Of a stretch of 64,000 bases of DNA, positions 1 through 8,273 are shown one piece after another (within the stretch, counting starts at the first letter, position 1; every line of letters starts with the position of its first letter). Source of the stretch: RYN-133 sp036497285 (lineage in GTDB: Bacteria; Actinomycetota; Actinomycetes; Mycobacteriales; Jatrophihabitantaceae); contig DASXJR010000093.1 in NCBI GenBank assembly GCA_036497285.1, forward strand, positions 1 to 64,000. The letters are read 5' to 3'. The translations under genes were made by a program, and so were the position numbers. The notes below the pieces were generated by a model. That model was given only the letters and a program-made list of their open reading frames with translations, did not search any database and had not been told where the DNA came from.

Positions 1-39
1 CTCAGCTACTACGGGGGCACGCACGCGCCCGGCGGCTGA
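1..39 (+). CDS. C-terminal tail of a truncated gene
   Basis: The first 13 codons are open on the plus strand, read LSYYGGTHAPGG, and end in TGA. This could be the last dozen residues of a gene that begins before the window. The Gly/Tyr-rich tail is too short to assign to a family, and chance openness cannot be excluded. Confidence 0.3.
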   Translation, partial: LSYYGGTHAPGG

Positions 40-60
40 TCGCAGGGCTTGAGTCGGCGG

Positions 61-137
61 GCGACCACGGCGCGGCGGGGCCACGGTCATCTTCGGGCCG
101 GTGGGAACGAAGTTCCCGTCGGGGAGGCAGTGCGCTG
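61..137. repeat. Left inverted repeat flanking the HNH gene
   Basis: This segment is an inverted copy of 1680-1755. The two align over about 77 bases with two substitutions plus a small indel region (TCAT against TTT around 87-90). A weaker match continues outward to about 42. Each copy contains the internal palindrome GGGAACGAAGTTCCC. Together they bracket the HNH pseudogene, as terminal repeats would. Confidence 0.8.
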
Positions 138-175
138 GAACCGCGTCGGTCCAGACCATCGGGCGGCGGCGTGGG

Positions 176-1584
176 TTATGGGTCGCGGGCGTCGTGGTCT
201 GTGCCGGGTTCGAATGTGAATTCGGGTAGGTGGTGGGCGGTGTTGCGGCGGGGTTTTTGTTGTTGATCGAGCCATGGTGGCGGGAGCCATTCCGGCACGC
301 CGTCGACCATGCGAACCACCCACCCGGCCTGTTCGAAGCTGCGGTGGTGGAATCCGCAGACCAGCGCCAGGTTGTCGATGTCGGTGGGGCCGCCGTCGAT
401 CCAGGCGATCACGTGATGGGCCTGGCACCAGGAGGCGGGGCGGGTGCAGCCGGGGAAGCTGCAGCCGCCGTCGATCCAGGCGATCACGTGATGGGCCTGG
501 CACCAGGAGGCGGGGCGGGTGCAGCCGGGGAAGCTGCAGCCGCCGTCGCGGGCGGCGAGCGGGCGGCGTTGGGCCCGGTTGGCGAGGCGGGCGCTGCGGC
601 CGGCGCACAGGATGGCGCCGTGCCGGTCGAAGACGGTGGTGAACAGTTCGCACTGGTCGGCGAGCCGCATCGCGGCGGTGATGCCGATGGTGGCGCCGGA
701 TTCGCTCAGCGCACCCCGGACTGTTGCTCGAGGTCCTCGGCACGCACCGACAAGGCGATGGTCGCCGGGACGCCGCCGCAGTCGGGCAAGGTGCCCGAGC
801 GCAAGAGACGCTGGGCGATCTCGATCATCGCGTCGTGCCGGCGCTGGGAGGGGGTGCGGTCATCGGGCAGGCCGTCCTCGGCCGGTGCCGGGGCGCACAG
901 GGTGTCGAGCAGGGTGGACCACACCGCGGCGAACTCGTCGGTGACCTCCCGCCCGGCCACCAGCCACCGTCCGTCGGGTTTGTGAACCAGGTCGAAGCCG
1001 CGGCGCCGCTGCTGTTCTTCCTCGCGCGGGGCGGCGCCGTCCGGATCCACCGTCGCGAGCAGCCGCTGCGCCGCCGCGGCCAACCGTTTCGGGTCGAGGT
1101 GGCGGGCCTGGTCGACCAGGAACTGCTCCACCGCACCGGCGAGCTCGAAACTCAGGTGCTCGGGGATGGCCGCGACCGTCGTCGTGATCACCCGCGCATG
1201 CTGGGCCGAAATGACGCCGGCGCGTTGCGCGTCGGCGACCCGCGCGAAGATCGGCGCCAACGGCGCCCCGGTCACCTCCCGGCGCGGACCGAGATCACGC
1301 GCGGCATGCAGCCGGGCTTTGGCCTCCCCCGGCGCCACCCGGGACAGCTCGGTCAACAGGTCGGCGGTGCTGGTGCGGCCGTACTCACCGGCGATCCCGC
1401 GCTGCTCCAACGCCGCCACCAGGTTGTGATCGACCGCCTCCAGCCGGCGCCGCTCGGTCTCCAGTGCCGCGAACAGGCCGGGCAGCTCGTCCGCCGGCAA
1501 CAACGCGAGGTCCGCGGCGCCGAGCAGCTGATCGACGACGCCATGCAGCGCGGCGACCGCTCCGGCGAACCCGACCTGTCCCAT
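176..1584 (-). pseudogene. DUF222 / HNH endonuclease (13E12 family), frameshifted
   Basis: The gene is a 13E12-REP type protein: an N-terminal DUF222 helical domain (1584 down to about 720) and a C-terminal HNH nuclease domain (about 700 to 176) with CSFPGC, WCQAHHV and CGFHHRSF metal and catalytic motifs. The frame breaks around 711-720: the first frame ends SGVR-stop at 706, while the second continues GALSESGATIG into the HNH part. Adding one G to the GGGG run there restores one frame. The HNH motif also carries a 75-bp in-frame duplication, which makes two CxxC/HH half-motifs. Members of this family are multicopy in actinobacteria. Here the gene is either dead or carries a sequencing error; the family call itself is secure. 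Confidence 0.85.
389..548. repeat. 75-bp tandem duplication inside the HNH motif
   Basis: Bases 389-473 recur exactly at 464-548, a 75-bp period with 2.1 copies. The duplication adds 25 residues (GGCSFPGC to HHVIAWID) in frame, so the zinc-knuckle and first-His half of the HNH fold is present twice. The perfect identity implies a recent event. Confidence 0.95.
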
Positions 1585-1923
1585 ACCTCGAAACTAGAAC
1601 CCGGGTACGACAGTTTCCGGGCCTCAGCCGCACAATTCCAAAAACAATTTCCGGGCAATTTTCTGTCGACCCGCGGGGCCCAGCGCACGGCCTCCCCGAT
1701 GGGAACTTCGTTCCCACCGGCCCGAAGAAACCGTGGCCCCGCCGCGCCGTGGTCGCCGGTCAACTCCAGCCTCGCGATGACCCGCCGGGCGCGCGGGGCC
1801 TCACCGCGATGGCTGATTTCCGTTTTGGTCTTGGCCCGATCAGATCTGCGTCGGAAGGCGACCGCGCGATCGGCTAGCTCTCCCACATTCGAGAATCATG
1901 CGAAATAAACTAACCTGTGCGTC
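1585..1923. other. Intergenic, 339 bp, holds the right inverted repeat
   Basis: No gene is seen here. The stretch lies between the divergent HNH gene and the TMEM175-like gene and contains the right inverted repeat at 1680-1755. The segment 1620-1670 is locally A/T-rich and could carry the HNH gene promoter, but no clear -10/-35 pair is visible. Confidence 0.5.
1680..1755. repeat. Right inverted repeat flanking the HNH gene
   Basis: This is the reverse-complement partner of 61-137, outside the coding sequence, 96 bases upstream of the HNH start. Similarity decays but is still visible to about 1768. No target-site duplication is recognisable outside the pair. Confidence 0.8.
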
Positions 1924-2565
1924 ATGCCTTCGGGAGGGCAGGCCGAGCGCGGTCGGGATCTCGAGCGCCTACTGACGTTCGTCGACGCGGTGGCCGCGGT
2001 CGCCATCACACTGCTGGTGCTCCCCCTGGTCGACCTGGCCGGCGAGCTCCATTCGACAAATGACTCAGTCGGTGACCTGATCACGTCGCACTGGGGACGA
2101 TTCTGGGCGTTCGCGCTGAGCTTCCTGGTAATCGCCAGGCTCTGGTTGGCCCAACATGAATTGATGCGGCCGGTGATCGCCCAGAACCGCTTCCTCGTCG
2201 TGGGGCTGGTCATGTGGAGCCTTGCGATCGTGTTCCTGCCGTTCCCCACCGCGTTGTTGCCGCTCGGCGGTGACCAAGTCATTACCAAGATCCTCTACAT
2301 AGGCACGCTCGCGATCGCTTCGACGTTCCTCACCCTGCTCGGCGTAGTCGTCGGTAGGGACAGCTCGATCCGGGAAACCGACCACGGACCCGCCGTTGCG
2401 CCGTCCGCCGTCACCGCTGTGCTGTTCGCTGCCGCGCTGGGCATATCGCTGGCCGTTCCTGCCTCCGGCTATTTCCCGCTTGCGTTGCTCGTCGTCACCG
2501 ACCTCGCGGTCAAGGCGGTCAGACGGATCCGGCGCGGCGTCGCCGCCCCGAAACAGACGCAATGA
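1924..2565 (+). CDS. TMEM175-like (DUF1211) membrane protein
   Basis: A 213-aa integral membrane protein resembling the bacterial TMEM175/DUF1211 family of potassium channels, which have six transmembrane segments per subunit. The diagnostic first helix reads RLLTFVDAVAAVAITLLVLP (residues 15-34). The usual FSD filter-region motif is FVD here, so channel function is inferred by family only. Further hydrophobic helices lie at about residues 55-75, 85-105, 115-135, 155-170 and 175-190, and the tail is basic. The ATG start lies just after an A/T-rich stretch. The gene stands alone between two broken genes. Confidence 0.75.
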   Translation: MPSGGQAERGRDLERLLTFVDAVAAVAITLLVLPLVDLAGELHSTNDSVGDLITSHWGRFWAFALSFLVIARLWLAQHELMRPVIAQNRFLVVGLVMWSLAIVFLPFPTALLPLGGDQVITKILYIGTLAIASTFLTLLGVVVGRDSSIRETDHGPAVAPSAVTAVLFAAALGISLAVPASGYFPLALLVVTDLAVKAVRRIRRGVAAPKQTQ

Positions 2566-2667
2566 CATGCGAGCGCTGGCCGTGCGCATCGCTCAACACG
2601 ACCACGTGGTCTACGTGCCACGGACGATGCCGCAGTTGGCTTGGTGTGGCGCGTCCGCGATCTGCGG

Positions 2668-3106
2668 TCATTCCCGCTCGATCCTGCGTAACCCGTGCGC
2701 GGGCGTCCACCACTCGACGACCAGCAGCGTGGCCCGATCGTTCAGATGGGTGTGTACCACCTCGCCGATATCGGTGTGGAAGCGATCGCCGTCCGACCCG
2801 TCGGCGATTGCTCGTCCCGCGATCTTCGCCTCGCCCGGCCATTGCGCCTCGGCGCCGTCGATCGGGTCGACCGTGGCTGTGCATCGCGAAACGCGGATCC
2901 CGATGCAGGTCCGCGCCCTTTCGCGCGTTCGGCATCGACCCGAAGGTGAGGTCACCGTTCTCGAAACTCGCCTCGATTCCGGAGATCCGTGGCGACCCGT
3001 CCGCGCGCAAGGTCGCGATCGTCTTGTGGCGGTGGGCGTCGAACAACGCCCGAATCTGCTGCGCGAACTCCGGCGCTGTTTGTTCCACGTCCCGCCACGT
3101 CGCCAT
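2668..3106 (-). pseudogene. Pyridoxamine-phosphate-oxidase-fold protein, frameshifted
   Basis: Two overlapping frames together give one PNPOx-like split-barrel protein of about 145 aa. The first frame reads MATWRDVEQTAPEF through HKTIATLRADGSPRISGIE to RFAMH. The second resumes at TATVDPIDGAEAQWPGEAKI and ends GLRRIERE at 2668. The break lies at about 2875-2885, where CACAGCC would become in-frame CACACAGCC with one more CA dinucleotide. Family members bind FMN or F420 and reduce or oxidise small substrates. A GTG at 3124 could extend the start by six codons; the ATG at 3106 fits the family better. It follows the PP2C gene on the same strand. Confidence 0.7.
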
Positions 3107-3132
3107 CCGCTCACGGTGCCACACACCGATCG

Positions 3133-4362
3133 CTACCGGAGGATCTCCTGCAGTTCACCTCCGGACGCCCTCCGAACGTGCCCCGGCCCGTACCAGTCGA
3201 CACACATCACCGCGGCGTCGTCGTGCAGATCCTCGCCGGCCATGTCCATGAACTCGGTCATCAGCGTCTGCAACGCCCGTCGCGGATGAAGATGTCGAGT
3301 GGCAATGATCCGATCGGCTACGTCGAAAGGCCCGGCGTCGCACTCGAGCATCCCGTCGGTCACGAAAACGACGCGGTCACCGGAGCGGAGCCTGAAGCGC
3401 TGCACCCGGTACGCGGGGGCTGGGAGCACGCCGAACGGCACGTCCGCCACAAGATCGAAGGTCATCGCGCGGCCATCGCGTGCGACGACCGGCAGCGGAT
3501 GACCTGCGTTGACCAGCGAGATCACCCCGGTCGCGAGGTCGAGGGTTGCCACCTGGCCGGTCACGAACCCGTTCCCGTGACGTTCCCCGAAGATCGCCTC
3601 GCTCGCGCGCGTCGCGATCTCGTCCAGTGGCTGCCCGAGCCGGCGCCCGTTCCGGAGGGCGCCGATCGTCAGTGTGGCGAGCATCGCCGCGTCGGTCTCG
3701 TGTCCCATCGCGTCGGTGAGTGACACATAGAGACGGTTGCCGTCCAGCGCGTAGTCGAACGTGTCACCGCCGACATTGTGCGCCGGCTCGAGCCACGCGC
3801 TGACCGTGAACGGACCGGCCTCGCAGGTGTACGACGAAGGAAGCAAGCGACGCTGGATCTCCCCCGCGAGCGAGACCGGATTGCTGCGCGTGCCCCATTC
3901 ATAAAGATCGGTATGCCGTCGCTCTGTGGTGATCACGTACGCCAGTGCGTGAGCGGCAGCCGTGACGATGTCGCTGAGATGGCCCGCATCGGCGTAACCC
4001 ACGCTCACTTCGAGGACGCCGATGGTGTCGCCGCGGGCGGTGACCGGCGCCAGGAAGGTTGTCGCACCGTTGCCGACCGACACCTGGACACGCTGAGTGA
4101 CAAGTGCTCGACGATGCGCCCCGTGCGTGTCCAGCGAAAGACTGCGCGGCTTGCCGAAGCGGCGGAAGTCGGACGCGGATGCCTTGCCGAGCGGCACCAA
4201 CGCCTGCCCGCTCAAGTCGGTGATCAGGAAACGGACGTGATCGGCGTCGAGCCAGTGGCTGAGCTCAGCTGCGAAGACATCCACGACTGCGGTCGGCGGC
4301 GCGGATTCGATCGTGTCGAGAAAGCGACCCACATCGAAATGTCGCGCGACTCTCTCGACCAC
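3133..4362 (-). CDS. GAF + PP2C (SpoIIE/RsbU-type) phosphatase
   Basis: A 409-aa cytosolic protein: a GAF-like sensor at residues 20-150, then a PPM/SpoIIE phosphatase at 165-400. The metal-binding aspartates appear in NVGGDTFDYAL (about residue 198) and in the C-terminal HDDAAVMCV, with the family NAGHPLP loop between them. RsbU-type enzymes dephosphorylate STAS anti-anti-sigma factors to release alternative sigma factors. STAS and RsbW-like proteins are encoded elsewhere in the window (36.9, 52.6 and 53.1 kb), but pairing is only inferred. No transmembrane segment is seen. Confidence 0.85.
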   Translation of the reverse strand: MVERVARHFDVGRFLDTIESAPPTAVVDVFAAELSHWLDADHVRFLITDLSGQALVPLGKASASDFRRFGKPRSLSLDTHGAHRRALVTQRVQVSVGNGATTFLAPVTARGDTIGVLEVSVGYADAGHLSDIVTAAAHALAYVITTERRHTDLYEWGTRSNPVSLAGEIQRRLLPSSYTCEAGPFTVSAWLEPAHNVGGDTFDYALDGNRLYVSLTDAMGHETDAAMLATLTIGALRNGRRLGQPLDEIATRASEAIFGERHGNGFVTGQVATLDLATGVISLVNAGHPLPVVARDGRAMTFDLVADVPFGVLPAPAYRVQRFRLRSGDRVVFVTDGMLECDAGPFDVADRIIATRHLHPRRALQTLMTEFMDMAGEDLHDDAAVMCVDWYGPGHVRRASGGELQEILR

Positions 4363-4434
4363 TCGACAACCAAACTAGGCCACCACGACAAACCGGATCC
4401 TCCGACAAGGATGACGACGGCATATCGTGACGAC

Positions 4435-5058
4435 ATGTATGTCCCGCGTCCGAATATCATGAGCGGCGAGACCGAAATGCGTGCCCTGGTAGCAGAGGTG
4501 AGCGCTGCCGAGCTGATCACGACCGGACCGGACGGCTACCCGCTGGCAACGCTGCTCCCGATCATCTGGCGTGCCGACGACACGGTGATCGCGCACATGG
4601 CTCGGGCCAACCCGCACTGGGAAGCCATCGCCCCTGGCTCGCCCGTCCTGCTGGTCTGTGACGGCCCGGACGCGTACATATCGCCGTCGTGGTATCCCGC
4701 GAAGGCCGAGCACGGGCGCGTCGTCCCTACGTGGAACTACAGCTCGGTGCATCTGACGGGGCGCGTTACGGTGCACGACGACCCGGCGTGGGTGCGAGAC
4801 GCCGTGACGGAGCTGGTCGGGCAGCACGAGAGCGGGCGCCCGCATCCTTGGCACGTCACCGACGCGCCGGCCGACTACATCGACGGCCAGCTGCGCGCGA
4901 TCGTCGGTCTGTCGATTCGGGTCGAGCGTGTCGAGGGGAAGGCGAAGCTGAGCCAGAACCGCAGCGAGCCCGATCAGCGCGGTGTCATCGACGGTCTGCG
5001 GGCCGAACCCGCGCGCGGCTGCGCGGATGTGGCCGATGAGATGGCAGCACGGCTCTGA
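4435..5058 (+). CDS. PaiB-family FMN-binding protein
   Basis: A 207-aa split-barrel flavoprotein of the PaiB / FMN-binding negative regulator family. It has the family N-terminus MYVPRPNI, the core PSWYPAKAEHGRVVPTWNY (about residues 82-100) and the end KAKLSQNRSEPDQRGVIDGL. In Bacillus PaiB is linked to repression of sporulation and protease genes; in actinobacteria the role is unknown. The ATG at 4435 matches the conserved start, although the frame is open further upstream. The gene converges on the LLM oxidoreductase with a 2-bp gap and diverges from the PP2C gene. Confidence 0.85.
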   Translation: MYVPRPNIMSGETEMRALVAEVSAAELITTGPDGYPLATLLPIIWRADDTVIAHMARANPHWEAIAPGSPVLLVCDGPDAYISPSWYPAKAEHGRVVPTWNYSSVHLTGRVTVHDDPAWVRDAVTELVGQHESGRPHPWHVTDAPADYIDGQLRAIVGLSIRVERVEGKAKLSQNRSEPDQRGVIDGLRAEPARGCADVADEMAARL

Positions 5059-5060
5059 TC

Positions 5061-6023
5061 TCAGGCCCGTAGTGCCGGCAGCAGCTCGCGTTCGGCCCAC
5101 TCAAGGAATTGCGGCTGCGTCTCACCACCGACCTGCACGACCGCGATGTCGGTGAAGCCTGCCTTCTCGAACTCGCGCACCGCCTCGACATGTGCGTCGA
5201 CGTCGGGACCGCAGGAAATCGACTTCGCAACGTCGTCGGGACGGACGAACTGACTGGCCGAGGCGAACGCGGAGGTCCCGGGTAGTTCCGCGTTGACCTT
5301 CCAACCACCGCCGAACCAGCGGAACTGGTCGTGCGCGCGCTCGATCGCCTTGTCGCGGGACGGATCCCAGCAGATCGGCACCTGCCCGATCCGCCGCTTG
5401 CCGCGACCGCCGGCCGCATCGAACATGTCGACCAGCCCGGGCTCGGGTTCGACCGCGATCATCGCGTCGGCGAACTCGCCGGCCAGCTTCGCCGACTGCT
5501 CCCCCGAGATCGCGATCCCGATCTCCGGCGACGGATTCCCCACGTCCCACAACTTCGCGCTGTCGACCCGGAAATGGCGACCCACGGTGTTGACGTACTC
5601 GCCGCTGAACAGCTCGTGGATGATGTGCACGGCCTCCTCGAACATCTCGTGCCGCACATTGGCAGGCGGCCAGCCGCGCCCGACGACGTGCTCGTTGAGG
5701 TTCTCGCCGGCGCCCAGGCCCAGCAGGAATCGTCCCTCGCTGAGCAGCCCGACCGTCGCCGCCTGCTGAGCCACCACCGCCGGGTGGTAACGCAAGATCG
5801 GGCACGTCACGTAGGTCATGAGTTCGACCCGTTCGGTGGCTTGGGCGACCGCGCCGAGAGTGGCCCACGCGTTCGGTGCATGCCCCTGGCTGTCCAACCA
5901 CGGGAAGAAGTGATCGCTCATCACCTCGAAGTCGAATCCGGCTTGTTCGGCCCGCGCCGCGTCGCGCACGAGTTCTCGCGGCCCGGTCTGCTCGGTCATG
6001 AGGGTGTAGCCGTAGCTGGTCAT
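5061..6023 (-). CDS. F420-dependent LLM-class oxidoreductase (Fgd-like)
   Basis: A 320-aa TIM-barrel enzyme of the luciferase-like, F420-binding class, in the glucose-6-phosphate-dehydrogenase-like subfamily. It shows the typical opening YGYTLMTEQTGPRELVRDA, SDHFFPWLDSQGHAPNAW (about residues 36-53), GLGAGENLNEHV and the C-terminal ADIAVVQVGGE-like strand. It should transfer hydride between an organic substrate and deazaflavin F420; the substrate cannot be read from sequence. Its presence implies the host makes F420. The start ATG lies opposite the promoter of the membrane operon at 6.1 kb. Confidence 0.85.
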   Translation of the reverse strand: MTSYGYTLMTEQTGPRELVRDAARAEQAGFDFEVMSDHFFPWLDSQGHAPNAWATLGAVAQATERVELMTYVTCPILRYHPAVVAQQAATVGLLSEGRFLLGLGAGENLNEHVVGRGWPPANVRHEMFEEAVHIIHELFSGEYVNTVGRHFRVDSAKLWDVGNPSPEIGIAISGEQSAKLAGEFADAMIAVEPEPGLVDMFDAAGGRGKRRIGQVPICWDPSRDKAIERAHDQFRWFGGGWKVNAELPGTSAFASASQFVRPDDVAKSISCGPDVDAHVEAVREFEKAGFTDIAVVQVGGETQPQFLEWAERELLPALRA

Positions 6024-6082
6024 ATTGGTCAGCTACCCCGCAAAGCCGCGCGGTTATCCGGCGCCGCGCACAGGTGACCGCC

Positions 6083-6107
6083 GTTAAGTAGTGCCGGGTT
6101 TGGGTAC
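6083..6107 (+). promoter_or_regulatory. Candidate sigma-B/F-type promoter
   Basis: GTTA at 6083-6086, a 15-base spacer and GGGTAC at 6102-6107 resemble the actinobacterial general-stress consensus (GTTT, 14-16 bases, GGGTAT). It lies 60 bases before the GTG of the first gene of a four-gene membrane-protein operon. This is a single-site resemblance; no transcription data are available. Confidence 0.4.
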
Positions 6108-6167
6108 TCGATTAGCGAACGCACCTATTGCCGGGAGCGACTGAGCATTTCGTCGAGGAGCCTCACC

Positions 6168-6584
6168 GTGTCCGAACACGTCACGACCCCTACACCCCCG
6201 CCGGAGGCATCGACCGGCCAATTGGTGTCGAAGCTTTCCGAGGACATGTCCCGCCTGATCCGGGACGAGTTGCGTCTCGCGCAGATCGAAATGACCGAGA
6301 AGGGCAAGCGAGCCGGTATCGGTGCCGGTCTGTTCGGCGGCGCAGGACTGATCGCGCTCTACGGGCTGGGCTGCTTCGTTGCCGCGGCGATCCTCGGCCT
6401 GGCCGCCGGGATACCGGGCTGGCTCGCCGCGCTGATCATCGGCGTGATCTTGTTCGCCGTCGCCGCCGTCGCGTCGCTGGTCGGCAAGAAGGAAATGAAG
6501 CAGGCGGCTCCCCCGATGCCCACCGAAGCCGTCAGTGGGGTGCAGCAGGACGCGCGCACTCTCAAGCCGAGGAGCCACCAATGA
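6168..6584 (+). CDS. Holin-superfamily 6 (phage_holin_3_6-like) membrane protein
   Basis: A 138-aa protein with an amphipathic N-terminus (DMSRLIRDELRLAQIEMTEK, residues 26-45) and two hydrophobic helices at about 55-78 and 82-105. This matches the actinobacterial phage-holin-3_6/DUF1469-like family, which is chromosomal and not part of a prophage. GTG start with GAGGAG nine bases upstream. It is the first gene of a tight operon: its TGA overlaps the next ATG. The function is not known; the setting points to the cell envelope or stress response. Confidence 0.75.
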   Translation: MSEHVTTPTPPPEASTGQLVSKLSEDMSRLIRDELRLAQIEMTEKGKRAGIGAGLFGGAGLIALYGLGCFVAAAILGLAAGIPGWLAALIIGVILFAVAAVASLVGKKEMKQAAPPMPTEAVSGVQQDARTLKPRSHQ

Positions 6585-6949
6585 GTCACATCAATCCAGA
6601 CCCGAATTCTGAGTCGCCGGCCGACGCGGTTCGCGCCGACATCGAGGCGACGCGAGCGGAATTGGCCGAAACGGTCGATGCGCTGCACGACAAGCTCGAC
6701 GTGAAAGCCCAGGCCGGCGAGAAGGTGGCCGAGGCCAAGCAGAAGCTGTCCGACGGCGCTGCTCGTGCCAAGGCGGCGGCTCCGGAGCCCGTACAACATG
6801 CCCTCGATCGCGTCGGCGAGAAGGCCGGGCCGGTCGGACGGCAGCTCTCGCAGCAGGCAGCGCCGCACCGCAAGAAGATCATTGCCGGTACCCTTGCGGT
6901 CGCGGTCGCGCTCCTCGTCCTGCGCAAGCGGCGCAGCGCAGAGTCATGA
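6581..6949 (+). CDS. DUF3618 protein
   Basis: A 122-aa protein whose N-terminal half is the DUF3618 helix (ADIEATRAELAETVDALHDKL, residues 19-39), followed by an Ala/Lys coiled-coil stretch and one C-terminal transmembrane helix (IIAGTLAVAVALLVL) with a basic end. DUF3618 genes commonly sit next to holin-like and DUF4235 genes in actinobacteria, as here. ATGA overlaps at both ends imply translational coupling. No biochemical role is known to me. Confidence 0.8.
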   Translation: MSHINPDPNSESPADAVRADIEATRAELAETVDALHDKLDVKAQAGEKVAEAKQKLSDGAARAKAAAPEPVQHALDRVGEKAGPVGRQLSQQAAPHRKKIIAGTLAVAVALLVLRKRRSAES

Positions 6950-7230
6950 CCCTCTTGTACAAGCCGTTCGGGCTGCTGATCAGCGTGCTCGGCGGCGTGC
7001 TGGCGGGAGCGCTCTTCAAGCAGGTGTGGCGCGCCGTTGCCGGCGAGGAGGACACCCCGAACGCGACGGACAAGGAGCGCGGTTGGGGCGAGATCATCTC
7101 AGCGGCGGTGCTGCAGGGTGCCCTGTTCGGAACGGTCAAGGCAGCAGTCGACCGCGCAGGCGCCACCGGGTTCGCGCGCGCGACCGGGTCGTGGCCCGGT
7201 GACGAGCACGGCGGACGGAAGGAGACCTAG
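6946..7230 (+). CDS. DUF4235 membrane protein
   Basis: A 94-aa DUF4235 family protein with a first membrane helix (LLISVLGGVLAGALFKQVWR, residues 10-29), a hydrophilic link, a second helix (IISAAVLQGALFGTVKAAVDR) and a charged tail. Its ATG overlaps the TGA of the DUF3618 gene. It is the third member of the operon; function unknown. Confidence 0.8.
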   Translation: MTLLYKPFGLLISVLGGVLAGALFKQVWRAVAGEEDTPNATDKERGWGEIISAAVLQGALFGTVKAAVDRAGATGFARATGSWPGDEHGGRKET

Positions 7231-7235
7231 ACGTC

Positions 7236-8240
7236 ATGGCTTCGTCGACATCGAAGGACGTCGCCCCAGGCACCCCCACGGATCTGCCCCGATCGTCGTG
7301 GGTGAGCGTGCTCAAGCGCGCCTTCAAGCAGGTACAGCCCGACGAACTCCCAGACCGCGCCGCGGCGCTCACCTACTACGGCGTGCAGTCGATCTTCCCG
7401 GGCATTCTGGTGCTGGTCTCGATCCTCGGCATGCTCAGCCATTCCGCGACACAAAGTTTGGTCAGCAACCTCGGGCAGATCACGCCCGGCACGGTCAACT
7501 CGTTCCTGAAGACCGTCATCGACAACGCACAGCATCAGAAGACTGCCGCGGGAATCGTCGGCATCGTCGGCATCCTGCTCGCGCTGTGGTCCGCATCGGG
7601 ATACGTCGCAGCGTTCATGCGCGCGGCCAACCGCATCTACGCCATGCCGGAGGGCCGTCCCGTCTACCGGACGATCCCGGTGCGGGTCGGCGTCACTGTG
7701 TTCACAGTGGTGTGCTTGGTCGCCGGGCTGGTGATCGTTGTCGCCACGGGCACGGTCGCGGACAAGGTGGGCTCGGCGCTCGGCGTCGGCGGCACCGCGG
7801 TCACAATTTGGGAGATCGTCAAGTGGCCCGTCCTGCTGCTGATCTTCGCTCTCATGCTCGCCGTGCTGTATGCGGCGGCGCCGAACGTGCGGCACGGCGG
7901 GTTCCGGTGGATCAGCCCGGGCGCCGTGCTCGCGGTCGTGATCTGGCTGATCGCGTCGGGTCTGTTCGCCGTCTACGTCGCGAACTTCTCCTCGTATAAC
8001 AAGACGTACGGCTCGCTCGCAGCCGTGATCGTCTTCTTGATCTGGCTCTGGATCTCGAACTTCGCGATCCTGCTCGGTGCCGAGTTCGATGCCGAACTCG
8101 ACCACGAACGGGCTTTGCACGAAGGGGTTCCGCACGACCATGAGCCGTTCTCGGTGCCGAAGGACACCCGCAAGTTCGACGATGCCGACAAGCAAGCGGC
8201 ACTTCGGGTCGAGCGGGCGCGGTCGCGTGATGCGACGTGA
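7236..8240 (+). CDS. YihY/BrkB-family membrane protein
   Basis: A 334-aa protein of the YihY/virulence factor BrkB family (once misnamed RNase BN). It shows the signature DELPDRAAALTYYGVQSIFPG (about residues 34-54), SASGYVAAFMRAANRIY and a C-terminal LIWLWISNFAILLGAEFDAE. Six transmembrane helices are expected. It begins five bases after the DUF4235 stop, which ends a four-gene operon of envelope proteins. The transported substrate, if any, is unknown. The hydrophilic C-terminus after residue 290 is charged and likely cytosolic. Confidence 0.85.
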   Translation: MASSTSKDVAPGTPTDLPRSSWVSVLKRAFKQVQPDELPDRAAALTYYGVQSIFPGILVLVSILGMLSHSATQSLVSNLGQITPGTVNSFLKTVIDNAQHQKTAAGIVGIVGILLALWSASGYVAAFMRAANRIYAMPEGRPVYRTIPVRVGVTVFTVVCLVAGLVIVVATGTVADKVGSALGVGGTAVTIWEIVKWPVLLLIFALMLAVLYAAAPNVRHGGFRWISPGAVLAVVIWLIASGLFAVYVANFSSYNKTYGSLAAVIVFLIWLWISNFAILLGAEFDAELDHERALHEGVPHDHEPFSVPKDTRKFDDADKQAALRVERARSRDAT

Positions 8241-8273
8241 CTCGAGCCGGAATTTCGGTATCCGAAGTGCCGC

